Assembly: GCF_002979755.1 (NCBI RefSeq)
Contig: NZ_PCPP01000001.1
Span: forward strand, 1,458,665 to 1,522,664
From: Chryseobacterium culicis
GTDB taxonomy: Bacteria > Bacteroidota > Bacteroidia > Flavobacteriales > Weeksellaceae
Direction: 5' to 3'
DNA: 64,000 nucleotides
Part shown: positions 25,716 to 33,484 of the stretch, one piece after another
Numbering within the stretch: the first letter of the stretch is position 1
Layout: each line of letters opens with the position of its first letter
The notes under the pieces: model-generated
The model's input: only the letters and a program-made list of their open reading frames with translations
What the model was told of the DNA's origin: nothing
Databases searched by the model: none
Program-made: the position numbers and the translations under genes

Positions 25716-28520
25716 TTAAAACTTTTTCACCTTAATGGTGGTGTCTTTCTTCTTATATTCAAAAACCACAGTTTTTGAGTACCCTTCTTTTGTCACCTGA
25801 ATCGTTTGGGTAGGCTGGGTATAGCTATATTTGTCATTTTCAATATAGAGGTTGTATTTTCCATCTTTCAGGAAAAACTCAAACTCATTTTTTTGGTTCA
25901 CCACGGCAGTATAGATCATGCCATCTTCACTTTTTGCATACACTACTATTCCGGTTACATCCGTTTCCAAAACATCGTAGGCTTGTCTGATCTCTGTTAA
26001 TTTCCCACTTACCTTAATATTTTTTACCAAGCCTACTTTACGGTTAATATTGGTATGCACCATAATGACAGGATCCATCATCAATCGGGCACCCGCACTT
26101 TCGTTCACTTTCAGTGTGTAAGTACCTTCGGGCACATTCTGAAAAACTACTTTTCCATTCTTATCCGTCATCGCTACATAATTGTCCAGTTTTACAATTT
26201 CATTAGCAAGTACCGATTCACCGGATTCCAGAAGCCCATTAAAATTTTTATCTTCAAAGATCTGAAACGCCACTTTATGATTTCCGAAAGCTGTTGCTGT
26301 GGTAAAATATTTTTTAATCCCCACTCTGTACTGGTAATAACTTCCACTGCTTGCATATTCAGCCGTAGATCTATAACCGGAAAGATTAAAATACCCTGTA
26401 GTAGACCATGAAGGTGAAATCTTATATTCCAGATTACCGGTGATATTGCTGTTTAAATTTTTATAAAGTTCCGAATAGAAGGCTCCGGCTGAAAAAGATC
26501 CAGTCAGATTATGATTAAACATCTGGAAATTATACGAAGCGTATACATTGTAGTTGGCGAAATTACGGTTTACATCATAATAAGGATTTAAATCAAAGAC
26601 ACTGGTTACATTCCATTGGGCTGTTCCGTTGAGGGAGAATGATTTATATCTGTAAGACAAAGTTGTTTTCAAACTGTTGAACCAGTCTGGTTTATCATTT
26701 TCTTTTGAATAAGAATATTCCGCTGTCAGGTTCAATCCGTGGGCACCTAATGTAGTGCTGATATTGGCTTCCAACCGGTATGAAAAAAGTTCCTGCGATG
26801 TGTAAAAATTAGCTGTTTTTTGCTTTTCAACCTTTGGAGACAGTAGAAAATTCCAATTTCTTAAAGAAAACTGATACCCTAATCCCAATGCTTCTGTACT
26901 GTTGAAATAATAACGTAAATTAGAAGTATTCCCAGGTTGGGTGGATTCATTCTGGAAACTCAGGAACTCAGGTTCTACCTGCGAATTCTGATATTGTATA
27001 AAAGCACGCTGAGCAGCAGAAAATTGACGACCAATCCTCTGATTTGAGAAAAAGGATCCCCTTTTGATCCCTGCATAACTTTTGGTAGCAAAGGAATTGA
27101 AAGATTGTATATCCCATTTCCCTATTTTCCCATCGTAATTGGCTCCCATGGAAGCTCCTGCGTTTTCATCTTTGTTCAAAAGACCTTTTTCGTGACTCAG
27201 ACCCACCTCCGTGCGGATGGTGTGTTTATCGTTAATTAACAATGCTGATACTGCGTTCGCTACCTGCGTATCTACGTTAAGGCGCGGATCATGGTCGAAA
27301 ATATAGGACACTTTCCCATTGAAAGATTTAGCATTCCCAAAAGCATATTTTGTACCCACTATAGTAGATCCTTCTGTTTGTTGGAAATAAGTACCGTACA
27401 GATTATAATTATTTTCCAGGGCAAGAATTTCAATCTGATTATTTTCACCAAATTTGGTAGAGACTTTCCCTCCTCTTCCGAAAACCGGGTAATCGTAATC
27501 GCTACTATTAACATTTCCCAATCGTAACACCGTATTTTTTCTCTCCAGTTCCAACCAGGTATCATACAGGTTATAACGGCCGTCTTCAAGATAGTAATCT
27601 GCCCCGATATTGAAGCGCGATTTCAAATTCTCAGTTATCCGAAATGCTGTGTTTCCCCTCAATTGAAGAAAATTGAGACGTGAACTGTTTTCATTATAGC
27701 TCATTTCCGCAAAATTACTTCCGCTCGCCGCTTCGTTTCCACGGGCAATTTGTCTGTTGTGCGATAAAACGACTAAGTAAAGCGTGTTGCTTCCCACGAT
27801 TTTATTATCAAGCAGGTCTGTGACGATTGCATTAATATTAAATTCCGGATAAAGCGTATTCTGTTTTCTGACCACAATTTTGATCTCAATCGTTTGTTTT
27901 TCCAAACCTTCCAGAGATACAGTTTGTTGTTTTGGCAAAATTTCTAAGCCATCAGGAATGGATTGCAGATCAATCTTAACGGTTCGTTTACTATACCCTT
28001 GGTTTTCTACAGTCAGCAGAATTGAAGATTGCGGCAAAGCAGGGTTAATGAAGTTTTCGTAGGTGGCCGTATAAATGGCGATGTTTTTATTCTCACCTTT
28101 AGCAACGAAGAACGAGGCGCTTTCAGTTCTGGTGACCGCTGGAGTGGTATACGAAACCTTGAATTTAATCTCATTGGATCTCAGTTTCATAAAATCCACG
28201 TTGGCGATCAGTTTCACAGGAAGATTTTTAGACTGCCCCGCACCTAAGGTAAAGTCATTTTTGGGATAAAAAAGCAATCCCGGATAGTTTTCCTGAGGCA
28301 TGATATTCTGAATAATAATGTCTTCAGAACTTTTATTCTCAATAACCAGGAAATTAGTAAAAGTAGAACCTTTCTCAACAGCTACACTGTCATTTTCAAA
28401 ATGGATTTGGATATCCTTCTTTTCCTGTGCAAAGGCCCACGAGAAGTTCAGAAGAACAAATACAAAAAATAAGATTGTTCTTCTTAGGACTGATAACGAT
28501 ATTCCATTCTGTGGTTTCAA
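25716..28520 (-). CDS. Outer-membrane usher-like protein
   Basis: This is a 934-residue protein with a signal peptide ending about 'SWAFAQ'. An N-terminal Ig-like region ('DVSVEKGSTFTNFLVIENKS'-type, residues ~35-245) is followed by ~450 residues of alternating amphipathic strands typical of an outer-membrane barrel ('LQLRGNTAFRITENLKSRFNIGADYYLED', 'WSTTGYFNLSGYRS'). The C-terminus has carboxypeptidase-regulatory-like folds ('EDKNFNGLLESGESVLANEIV', 'GKVVFQNVPEGTYTLKVNE'). Placed between chaperone and adhesin genes, it is the best candidate for the usher that assembles and exports the pilus. It is divergent from enterobacterial FimD, so the call rests on architecture and context. Confidence 0.65.
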   Translation of the reverse strand: MKPQNGISLSVLRRTILFFVFVLLNFSWAFAQEKKDIQIHFENDSVAVEKGSTFTNFLVIENKSSEDIIIQNIMPQENYPGLLFYPKNDFTLGAGQSKNLPVKLIANVDFMKLRSNEIKFKVSYTTPAVTRTESASFFVAKGENKNIAIYTATYENFINPALPQSSILLTVENQGYSKRTVKIDLQSIPDGLEILPKQQTVSLEGLEKQTIEIKIVVRKQNTLYPEFNINAIVTDLLDNKIVGSNTLYLVVLSHNRQIARGNEAASGSNFAEMSYNENSSRLNFLQLRGNTAFRITENLKSRFNIGADYYLEDGRYNLYDTWLELERKNTVLRLGNVNSSDYDYPVFGRGGKVSTKFGENNQIEILALENNYNLYGTYFQQTEGSTIVGTKYAFGNAKSFNGKVSYIFDHDPRLNVDTQVANAVSALLINDKHTIRTEVGLSHEKGLLNKDENAGASMGANYDGKIGKWDIQSFNSFATKSYAGIKRGSFFSNQRIGRQFSAAQRAFIQYQNSQVEPEFLSFQNESTQPGNTSNLRYYFNSTEALGLGYQFSLRNWNFLLSPKVEKQKTANFYTSQELFSYRLEANISTTLGAHGLNLTAEYSYSKENDKPDWFNSLKTTLSYRYKSFSLNGTAQWNVTSVFDLNPYYDVNRNFANYNVYASYNFQMFNHNLTGSFSAGAFYSELYKNLNSNITGNLEYKISPSWSTTGYFNLSGYRSTAEYASSGSYYQYRVGIKKYFTTATAFGNHKVAFQIFEDKNFNGLLESGESVLANEIVKLDNYVAMTDKNGKVVFQNVPEGTYTLKVNESAGARLMMDPVIMVHTNINRKVGLVKNIKVSGKLTEIRQAYDVLETDVTGIVVYAKSEDGMIYTAVVNQKNEFEFFLKDGKYNLYIENDKYSYTQPTQTIQVTKEGYSKTVVFEYKKKDTTIKVKKF

Positions 28521-28529
28521 AGCTTAATT

Positions 28530-29330
28530 TTAAAATTTAAAGTTTTTTTCGCCTACGCGTAAATCATTGGATTCTGCCATTTTGATAATAACCACGCCAA
28601 GGAAGTTCCCTGAAATGTTCTCTGGCAAAGAAAACTGAACAACCTGATTAGTATCTGGAAGCATGGAGATGGAAATTGCGGGTAATTTTATTTCCTTACC
28701 ATTGTCTGTGTTGGTGAGTTCAAACGCAACGGTGGCATCATTGATGGTGTTTCCATCATTATGAATGCTTACTGCGACTTTTCTATTCGCTGCATTCTCA
28801 TTACTCGCTTCTGAAATATTGGTAATATCCAAACTTTTCACATGGTTTCCCGGTGGAGTATAAAAAATGTGAAGTCCCACTTCAAATAAGGTGATAATAC
28901 CTATTCCATTCTGAACACGTGCCTTATCTGCCTGCTGAGGAAGTTGAGTAAAAAACAACATGCTGTTCGTAACGGCAGACTGTGATGCGTTTGCCGGAAT
29001 CTGCATAGTTACTACAATCTCTTTTGTACTTTTCGCAGGAACTGTTACCGCATTTTCTAAGGTGGACACCCAGGAAGCATTGGAAGTTTTTGAACTGCCT
29101 GCTTCAAGATAAACCTTATTTCCGTCTTCTTCTCTAGCCCAATCTTTATAGTTGAGATTAAAAACATAATCCTTATCCGAGCTGTTTTGAAGCGTGACCG
29201 TCTTTGTTACTTTTTCTCCCGGATTACCTGTGAAAAACAAGCGTGTAGGCGACATAGAGATACTTTGTGCCAGAAGTGAAGAAGAGCCTGTAAGGATAAA
29301 GAAAATGAAAAGGTGAATAAACTTGTGCAT
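28530..29330 (-). CDS. Periplasmic pilus chaperone (PapD-like)
   Basis: This is a 266-residue protein with a signal peptide ending 'SSSLLAQ'. The N-terminal domain shows the PapD/molecular-chaperone Ig pattern: 'SISMSPTRLFFTGNPGEKVTKTVTLQNSSDKDYVFNL', 'SWVSTLENAVTVPAKSTKEIVVTMQIP' and 'SMLFFTQLP' as the G1-like donor strand, then 'GIGIITLFEVGLHIFYTPP'. The C-terminal domain ends 'VGEKNFKF'. It would hold pilin subunits by donor-strand complementation and hand them to the usher encoded 9 nt downstream. The gap to the nearest pilin gene (29411) is 80 nt. Confidence 0.75.
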   Translation of the reverse strand: MHKFIHLFIFFILTGSSSLLAQSISMSPTRLFFTGNPGEKVTKTVTLQNSSDKDYVFNLNYKDWAREEDGNKVYLEAGSSKTSNASWVSTLENAVTVPAKSTKEIVVTMQIPANASQSAVTNSMLFFTQLPQQADKARVQNGIGIITLFEVGLHIFYTPPGNHVKSLDITNISEASNENAANRKVAVSIHNDGNTINDATVAFELTNTDNGKEIKLPAISISMLPDTNQVVQFSLPENISGNFLGVVIIKMAESNDLRVGEKNFKF

Positions 29331-29410
29331 GGTGTAAATAGTTTAATAATAAAGATTCCCAAAACTACTGAAAACATAGCAAAATGAACCTTTACAAACT
29401 AAAAATTTTA

Positions 29411-29956
29411 TTATAAAGCAGTCGCAGTATAAGTTACTGTTTGTGTATAAGTTCCGGCCGGTTTCCCTAAAATATCAGAAGATGATGATTTTGCAGCGGG
29501 AATGGTGTAGTCCAAATTCAGTGTTAAGGCACTTCCAAGAGGAGCATTAGCTACTAAGGTTTTCTCTCCTGCAGATAAAATCACATCGTTTTTTGTTCCT
29601 CCCATAGTTCCAGGAGCTACTGCTGCTTTGATAGTCAAAACATCTACAGGAATTGAGTTTGAACCATTAACGAAATTCGGGCCTCCTGCTTTTACTTTAA
29701 CATTAAAATTTTTTGTGGAAGTAACTTTCAAAGCGTTGGCTTGAGCCACTGTTTTTTCTGAATTATAGTCTGCTGCAGTCACATAGTTAAAGGCAACTGC
29801 ACCACTGATTGCAGTACTTCCTGCGTCGATAGAGATAACATCATTCAGGGTAATGTTTACCGTTGTGGTTGCAGTTGTATTTTGAGCTTGAACATTGTTA
29901 GTTCCTAATATGATTGCTCCAATAGTTAAGGCTGCGATGGCGATTTGTTTTTTCAT
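29411..29956 (-). CDS. Major pilin-like subunit, copy 1
   Basis: This is a 181-residue secreted subunit. The signal peptide MKKQIAIAALTIGAIILGTN is cleaved after 'VQAQ'. The mature part starts with 'NTTATTTVNITLNDVISIDAG', a Thr-rich strand suitable as donor strand, and ends 'GKPAGTYTQTVTYTATAL'. It is all beta with no cysteines. It shares most residues with copies 2-4 but differs in 'SGAVAFNY', 'EKTVAQANAL' and 'VAPGTMGGTKNDVIL'. It has its own -7 box (30009-30016) and upstream dyad (30060-30077), and a terminator-like hairpin separates it from copy 2, so it can be expressed alone. Confidence 0.7.
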   Translation of the reverse strand: MKKQIAIAALTIGAIILGTNNVQAQNTTATTTVNITLNDVISIDAGSTAISGAVAFNYVTAADYNSEKTVAQANALKVTSTKNFNVKVKAGGPNFVNGSNSIPVDVLTIKAAVAPGTMGGTKNDVILSAGEKTLVANAPLGSALTLNLDYTIPAAKSSSSDILGKPAGTYTQTVTYTATAL

Positions 29957-30008
29957 GATAATACTATTTAATTGTTATTCTTGTTTAATTGTTCTCTTTT
30001 GAACACTA

Positions 30009-30016
30009 CAAATCTA
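30009..30016 (-). promoter_or_regulatory. -7 box of pilin copy 1
   Basis: The minus strand reads TAGATTTG, a match to TAnnTTTG, 52 nt before the start codon. No -33 TTTG lies at the usual distance; a TGTAGTG half-site at 30038-30044 covers that region, suggesting activator dependence. Confidence 0.65.
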
Positions 30017-30059
30017 CAGCGGTGATAAAAGTTTCTTTGTAGTGGAAGACGGAAGTGCA

Positions 30060-30077
30060 TGTAGTAAAATAACTACA
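30060..30077. promoter_or_regulatory. Putative operator dyad, pilin copy 1
   Basis: TGTAGT-AAAATA-ACTACA is an 18-bp dyad with 6-bp arms and 6-bp spacer. A further TGTAGTG half-site is at 30038-30044, 22 bp closer to the promoter. The same set recurs upstream of copies 2-4. Confidence 0.6.
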
Positions 30078-30106
30078 GGATTACTCATTGGGTGTACATA
30101 GAAAAA

Positions 30107-30133
30107 CCCTCAGTACTTTTTAGGTACTGAGGG
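30107..30133 (-). terminator. Terminator of pilin copy 2
   Basis: CCCTCAGTAC / GTACTGAGGG hairpin with a 7-nt loop, about 50 nt past the stop of copy 2; the minus strand continues GGTTTTTC. Similar hairpins lie after copies 4 and 5. Confidence 0.65.
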
Positions 30134-30182
30134 CACGTATATTGATGTGTTTTTTTATTATAAAATTGATGTGTTTTTTTTA

Positions 30183-30728
30183 TTACAAAGCAGTCGCAGT
30201 ATAAGTTACTGTTTGCGTATAAGTTCCCGCTGGTTTACCTAAAATATCAGAAGATGATGATTTCGCTGCTGGAATAGTGTAGTCCAGATTCAGCGTTAAG
30301 GCACTTCCTAGTGGGGCATTAGCTACTAAGGTTTGATCCGCAGCAGATAACACTACAGCATTTTTTGTTCCGCCCATTGTTCCGGCAGCTGTAGCTGCTT
30401 TGATAGTCAAAACATTTACAGGAATTAAGTTGGTTCCATTCATAAAATTAGCACCTCCTGCTTTTACTTTAACATTAAAGTTCTTCGTGGAAGTAACCTT
30501 TAAAGAGTTAGCTTTAGTAATCGTCTGATCAGAATTGTAGTCTGCTGCAGTAACGTAGTTAAAGTCAACTGTATTACCAATTGCAGTACTTCCTGCGTCG
30601 ATAGAGATCACATCATTCAAAGTAATGTTTACGGTTGTGGTTGCGGTTGTATTTTGAGCTTGAACATTGCTAGTTCCTAATATAATAGCTCCAAAAGTTA
30701 AGGCTGTGATTAAGATTTGTTTTTTCAT
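30183..30728 (-). CDS. Major pilin-like subunit, copy 2
   Basis: This is a 181-residue secreted beta protein with signal peptide MKKQILITALTFGAIILGTS ending 'VQAQ'. The mature sequence is almost the same as copies 3 and 4 ('GNTVDFNYVTAADYNSDQTITKANSLKVTS', 'GGANFMNGTNLIPVNVLTIKAATAAGTMGGTKNAVVLSAADQ'). Differences cluster in the signal peptide and a few surface positions. Nucleotide identity to copy 3 extends into the flanks, so this is a recent tandem duplication. It is separately transcribed (-7 at 30782-30789, dyad 30833-30850). Confidence 0.7.
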   Translation of the reverse strand: MKKQILITALTFGAIILGTSNVQAQNTTATTTVNITLNDVISIDAGSTAIGNTVDFNYVTAADYNSDQTITKANSLKVTSTKNFNVKVKAGGANFMNGTNLIPVNVLTIKAATAAGTMGGTKNAVVLSAADQTLVANAPLGSALTLNLDYTIPAAKSSSSDILGKPAGTYTQTVTYTATAL

Positions 30729-30781
30729 GATAGTAATATTTTATTGTTATTTTTTATTTAATTATTCTCTTTTGTATACTG

Positions 30782-30789
30782 CAAATCTA
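30782..30789 (-). promoter_or_regulatory. -7 box of pilin copy 2
   Basis: Minus strand TAGATTTG, 53 nt before the start codon, same context as copy 1. Confidence 0.65.
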
Positions 30790-30832
30790 CAGCGGCAATA
30801 AAAGTTTCTTTGTAGTGGAAAAAGGAAGTTCA

Positions 30833-30850
30833 TGTAGTAAAATCACTACA
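30833..30850. promoter_or_regulatory. Putative operator dyad, pilin copy 2
   Basis: TGTAGT-AAAATC-ACTACA, 18 bp, with the extra TGTAGTG half-site at 30811-30817. Distance to the -7 box equals that in copy 1. Confidence 0.6.
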
Positions 30851-31053
30851 GGGTTTATTCATTTGCCTTAAATAGTAAAACCTTCAACACTTAGAAAGTG
30901 TTTAGGGCGTATATAAATTGCTGTTATTCTGTCGTCATATAAATTCCCGGATTTTGAATTTTATCTATAGGGGTACAATACATACAAAATCAAAGGCCTC
31001 CTGAGGAAGCCTTCGAAACACCAAATCACAAAATATTAATATGAAAAATTAAT

Positions 31054-31599
31054 TTATAAAGCAGTTGCAGTATAAGTTACTGTTTGCGTATAAGTTCCCG
31101 CTGGTTTACCTAAAATATCAGAAGATGATGATTTCGCTGCTGGAATAGTGTAGTCCAGATTCAGCGTTAAGGCACTTCCTAGTGGGGCATTAGCTACTAA
31201 GGTTTGATCCGCTGCAGATAACACTACAGCACTTTTTGTTCCGCCCATTGTTCCGGCAGCTGTAGCAGCTTTGATAGTCAAAACATTTACAGGGATTAAG
31301 TTCGTTCCATTCATAAAATTAGCACCTCCTGCTTTTACTTTAACATTAAAGTTCTTTGTAGAAGTAACTTTTAAAGAGTTAGCTTTAGTAATTGTTTGAT
31401 CAGAGTTGTAGTCTGCTGCAGTAGCATAGTTAAAATCTACCGTATTACCAATTGCTGTACTTCCTGCGTCGATAGAGATAACATCATTCAGGGTAATGTT
31501 TACGGTTGTGGTTGCAGTTGTATTTTGAGCTTGAACATTATTAGTTCCAAATATGATTGCTCCAAAAGTTAAGGCTGTGATTACGATTTGTTTTTTCAT
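31054..31599 (-). CDS. Major pilin-like subunit, copy 3
   Basis: This is a 181-residue secreted subunit (signal MKKQIVITALTFGAIIFGTN). It differs from copy 2 at a handful of sites (for example 'FNYATAADYN' and 'GGTKSAVVL'). The C-terminal strand 'TYTQTVTYTATAL' is identical in copies 1-4. A downstream hairpin (AAGGCTTCCTCAGGAGGCCTT-type, near 30990-31012) ends its transcript and is duplicated after copy 4 at 31879-31901. Own -7 box at 31653-31660. Confidence 0.7.
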   Translation of the reverse strand: MKKQIVITALTFGAIIFGTNNVQAQNTTATTTVNITLNDVISIDAGSTAIGNTVDFNYATAADYNSDQTITKANSLKVTSTKNFNVKVKAGGANFMNGTNLIPVNVLTIKAATAAGTMGGTKSAVVLSAADQTLVANAPLGSALTLNLDYTIPAAKSSSSDILGKPAGTYTQTVTYTATAL

Positions 31600-31652
31600 G
31601 ATGGTAATATTTTATTGTTATTTTTTACTTAATTGTTATCTTTTGTATACTG

Positions 31653-31660
31653 CAAATTTA
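31653..31660 (-). promoter_or_regulatory. -7 box of pilin copy 3
   Basis: Minus strand TAAATTTG, a TAnnTTTG match, 53 nt before the start codon. Confidence 0.65.
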
Positions 31661-31703
31661 TAATGGTGATAAAAGTTTCTTTGTAGTGGAAAAAGGAAGT
31701 TCA

Positions 31704-31721
31704 CGTAGTAAAATCACTACA
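31704..31721. promoter_or_regulatory. Putative operator dyad, pilin copy 3
   Basis: CGTAGT-AAAATC-ACTACA, 18 bp with one arm mismatch (C for T), plus a TGTAGTG half-site at 31682-31688. Confidence 0.58.
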
Positions 31722-31931
31722 GGATTACGCATTAGGTTTAAATAGAAAAACCCTCAGTACCTGAAAAGTGCTGAGGGCATGTATATGGATGTGTTTTTTT
31801 TATAAAGCAGCCGTAATATAAATTACCGGATTTTGAATTTTATTATATAGGTACAATACATACAAAATCAAAGGCCTCCTGAGGAAGCCTTCGAAACACC
31901 AAATCACAAAATATTAATATGAAAAATTAAT

Positions 31932-32477
31932 TTATAAAGCAGTTGCAGTATAAGTTACTGTTTGCGTATAAGTTCCAGCCGGTTTACCTAAAATATCAGA
32001 AGATGATGATTTCGCTGCTGGAATAGTGTAGTCCAGATTCAGCGTTAAGGCACTTCCTAGTGGGGCATTTGTAACTAAATTCTGATCCGTTGCAGATAAA
32101 ACTATTGTATTTTTTGTTCCGCCCATTGTTCCGGCAGCGGTAGCTGCTTTGATAGTCAAAACATTTACAGGAATTAAGTTGGTTCCATTCATAAAATTAG
32201 CACCCCCTGCTTTTACTTTAACATTAAAGTTCTTCGTAGAAGTAACCTTCAAAGAGTTGGCTTTAGTAATCGTCTGATCAGAATTGTAGTCTGCTGCAGT
32301 AAGATAGTTAAAATCTACCGTATTACCAATGGCAGTACTTCCTGCGTCGATAGAGATAACATCATTCAGAGTAATGTTTACAGTGGTAGTTGCAGTTGTA
32401 TTTTGAGCTTGAACAGTATTAGTTCCAAATATGATCGCTCCAAAAGTTAAGGCTGTGATTACGATTTGTTTTGTCAT
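31932..32477 (-). CDS. Major pilin-like subunit, copy 4
   Basis: This is a 181-residue secreted subunit (signal MTKQIVITALTFGAIIFGTN). It is like copies 2 and 3 except for 'VDFNYLTAADYN' and 'GGTKNTIVLSATDQNLVTNAP'. Start-to-start spacing of copies 2, 3 and 4 is 871 and 878 nt, and the intergenic DNA is conserved too, so gene plus promoter plus operator was duplicated as one unit. -7 box at 32531-32538, dyad at 32582-32599. Confidence 0.7.
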   Translation of the reverse strand: MTKQIVITALTFGAIIFGTNTVQAQNTTATTTVNITLNDVISIDAGSTAIGNTVDFNYLTAADYNSDQTITKANSLKVTSTKNFNVKVKAGGANFMNGTNLIPVNVLTIKAATAAGTMGGTKNTIVLSATDQNLVTNAPLGSALTLNLDYTIPAAKSSSSDILGKPAGTYTQTVTYTATAL

Positions 32478-32530
32478 GGCAGTAATATTTTATTGTTATT
32501 TTTTACTTAATTGTTATCTTTTGTATACTG

Positions 32531-32538
32531 CAAATTTA
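32531..32538 (-). promoter_or_regulatory. -7 box of pilin copy 4
   Basis: Minus strand TAAATTTG, 53 nt before the start codon. Confidence 0.65.
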
Positions 32539-32581
32539 TAGTGGTGATAAAAGTTTCTTTGTAGTGGAAAAAGGAAGTTCA

Positions 32582-32599
32582 CGTAGTAAAATCACTACA
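32582..32599. promoter_or_regulatory. Putative operator dyad, pilin copy 4
   Basis: CGTAGT-AAAATC-ACTACA, 18 bp, with a TGTAGTG half-site at 32560-32566. Confidence 0.58.
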
Positions 32600-32620
32600 G
32601 GGTTTATTCATATGATCAAT

Positions 32621-32661
32621 AGAAAAGCCCTCAATACTTTTGTAGTATTGAGGGCTTTTCT
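32621..32661 (-). terminator. Terminator of pilin copy 5
   Basis: A perfect 18-bp stem, AGAAAAGCCCTCAATACT / AGTATTGAGGGCTTTTCT with a 5-nt loop, 20 nt past the copy 5 stop. It insulates copy 5 from copy 4. Confidence 0.85.
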
Positions 32662-32681
32662 ATTTAAGAATTGTTAGTTAC

Positions 32682-33224
32682 TTACAATGCAGTGGCAGTA
32701 TAAGTTATTTTTTGGGTGTAGGTTCCCTGTGGTTTTCCTAGAAGTACCTTGGATGCATTTTCCGCCGAAATAGAATATGCAATATTTACAGACTGTTTAG
32801 TTCCTAAACTTGCATTACTCACCAGCACCTGATCAGTTGTAGATAAAGTGACCTCATTCAAAGTTCCTACCAGACTTCCGCCCGGTATTGCTTTTACCTG
32901 TAATATATCTACAGGAATTACGTTGGCACCACTTACAAAGTGTGTGCCTTCAGATTTTACTTTTACATCAAAATTTTTAGAGGAAATAATGACTAAACTG
33001 TTGGGAACGGTCACATTTTTTGATGAATTATAATCTTTAGTGCTTCCATAATTAAAATCTACAGTGCCTTCTGAAGCAACAGAGCCAATGTCCATTGCAA
33101 TAACGTCCGATAAAATAATATTTACTGATGTACTCACCTGCTCTGAATTTTGTGCCATAACCTGGTTGGTTCCTAAGGCAATAGCTCCCAGAGACAGCGC
33201 AATGATAAAGATCTGCTTTTTCAT
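32682..33224 (-). CDS. Divergent pilin-like subunit, copy 5
   Basis: This is a 180-residue secreted beta protein with signal peptide MKKQIFIIALSLGAIALGTN ending 'VMAQ'. It keeps the family frame ('STSVNIILSDVIAMDIGS', 'VDFNYGSTKDYNSSKNVTVPNSLVIISSKNFDVKVKS', ending 'GTYTQKITYTATAL') but differs at most positions. It may be a minor, anchor or initiating subunit. Unlike copies 1-4 it lacks the TGTAGT dyad upstream; a weak promoter (TTTG, 20-nt gap, TAAATTTA near 33280-33310) is the best I can see. It is first in the transcriptional direction of the locus. Confidence 0.65.
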   Translation of the reverse strand: MKKQIFIIALSLGAIALGTNQVMAQNSEQVSTSVNIILSDVIAMDIGSVASEGTVDFNYGSTKDYNSSKNVTVPNSLVIISSKNFDVKVKSEGTHFVSGANVIPVDILQVKAIPGGSLVGTLNEVTLSTTDQVLVSNASLGTKQSVNIAYSISAENASKVLLGKPQGTYTQKITYTATAL

Positions 33225-33409
33225 GATTAATAAATTTAGTGAGGTGTAATACTATTGTCATTCAGAATCCAAAATTCGGAACTAATTATAAATTTAATAA
33301 CATTATCTGACATTACCAAAGCCTTTTTTTCATAATTGATTAAGCATTGCCACCATCAAGTTATAGACTTCTACTTTTTCATCCAAGAAATTAATAGATT
33401 CTAACCAAT

Positions 33410-33446
33410 AAAATGGCGCCACTTTACAACAAGTGACGCCATTTTT
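33410..33446 (-). terminator. Terminator at the end of the tail-fibre operon
   Basis: AAAATGGCG(C)CACTT / AAGTG(A)CGCCATTTT hairpin followed by A/T runs on both sides, 40 nt after the fibre stop. It marks the left end of the phage-tail-like locus. Confidence 0.85.
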
Positions 33447-33484
33447 ATATGCTATATATTCTTTTGATTCTGAATTTTCCAGTT

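Noticed and set aside
30183..32600. Regular repeats as a CRISPR array
   Set aside because: Units are ~870 nt and contain full pilin genes; there are no short repeats with unique spacers and no cas genes.
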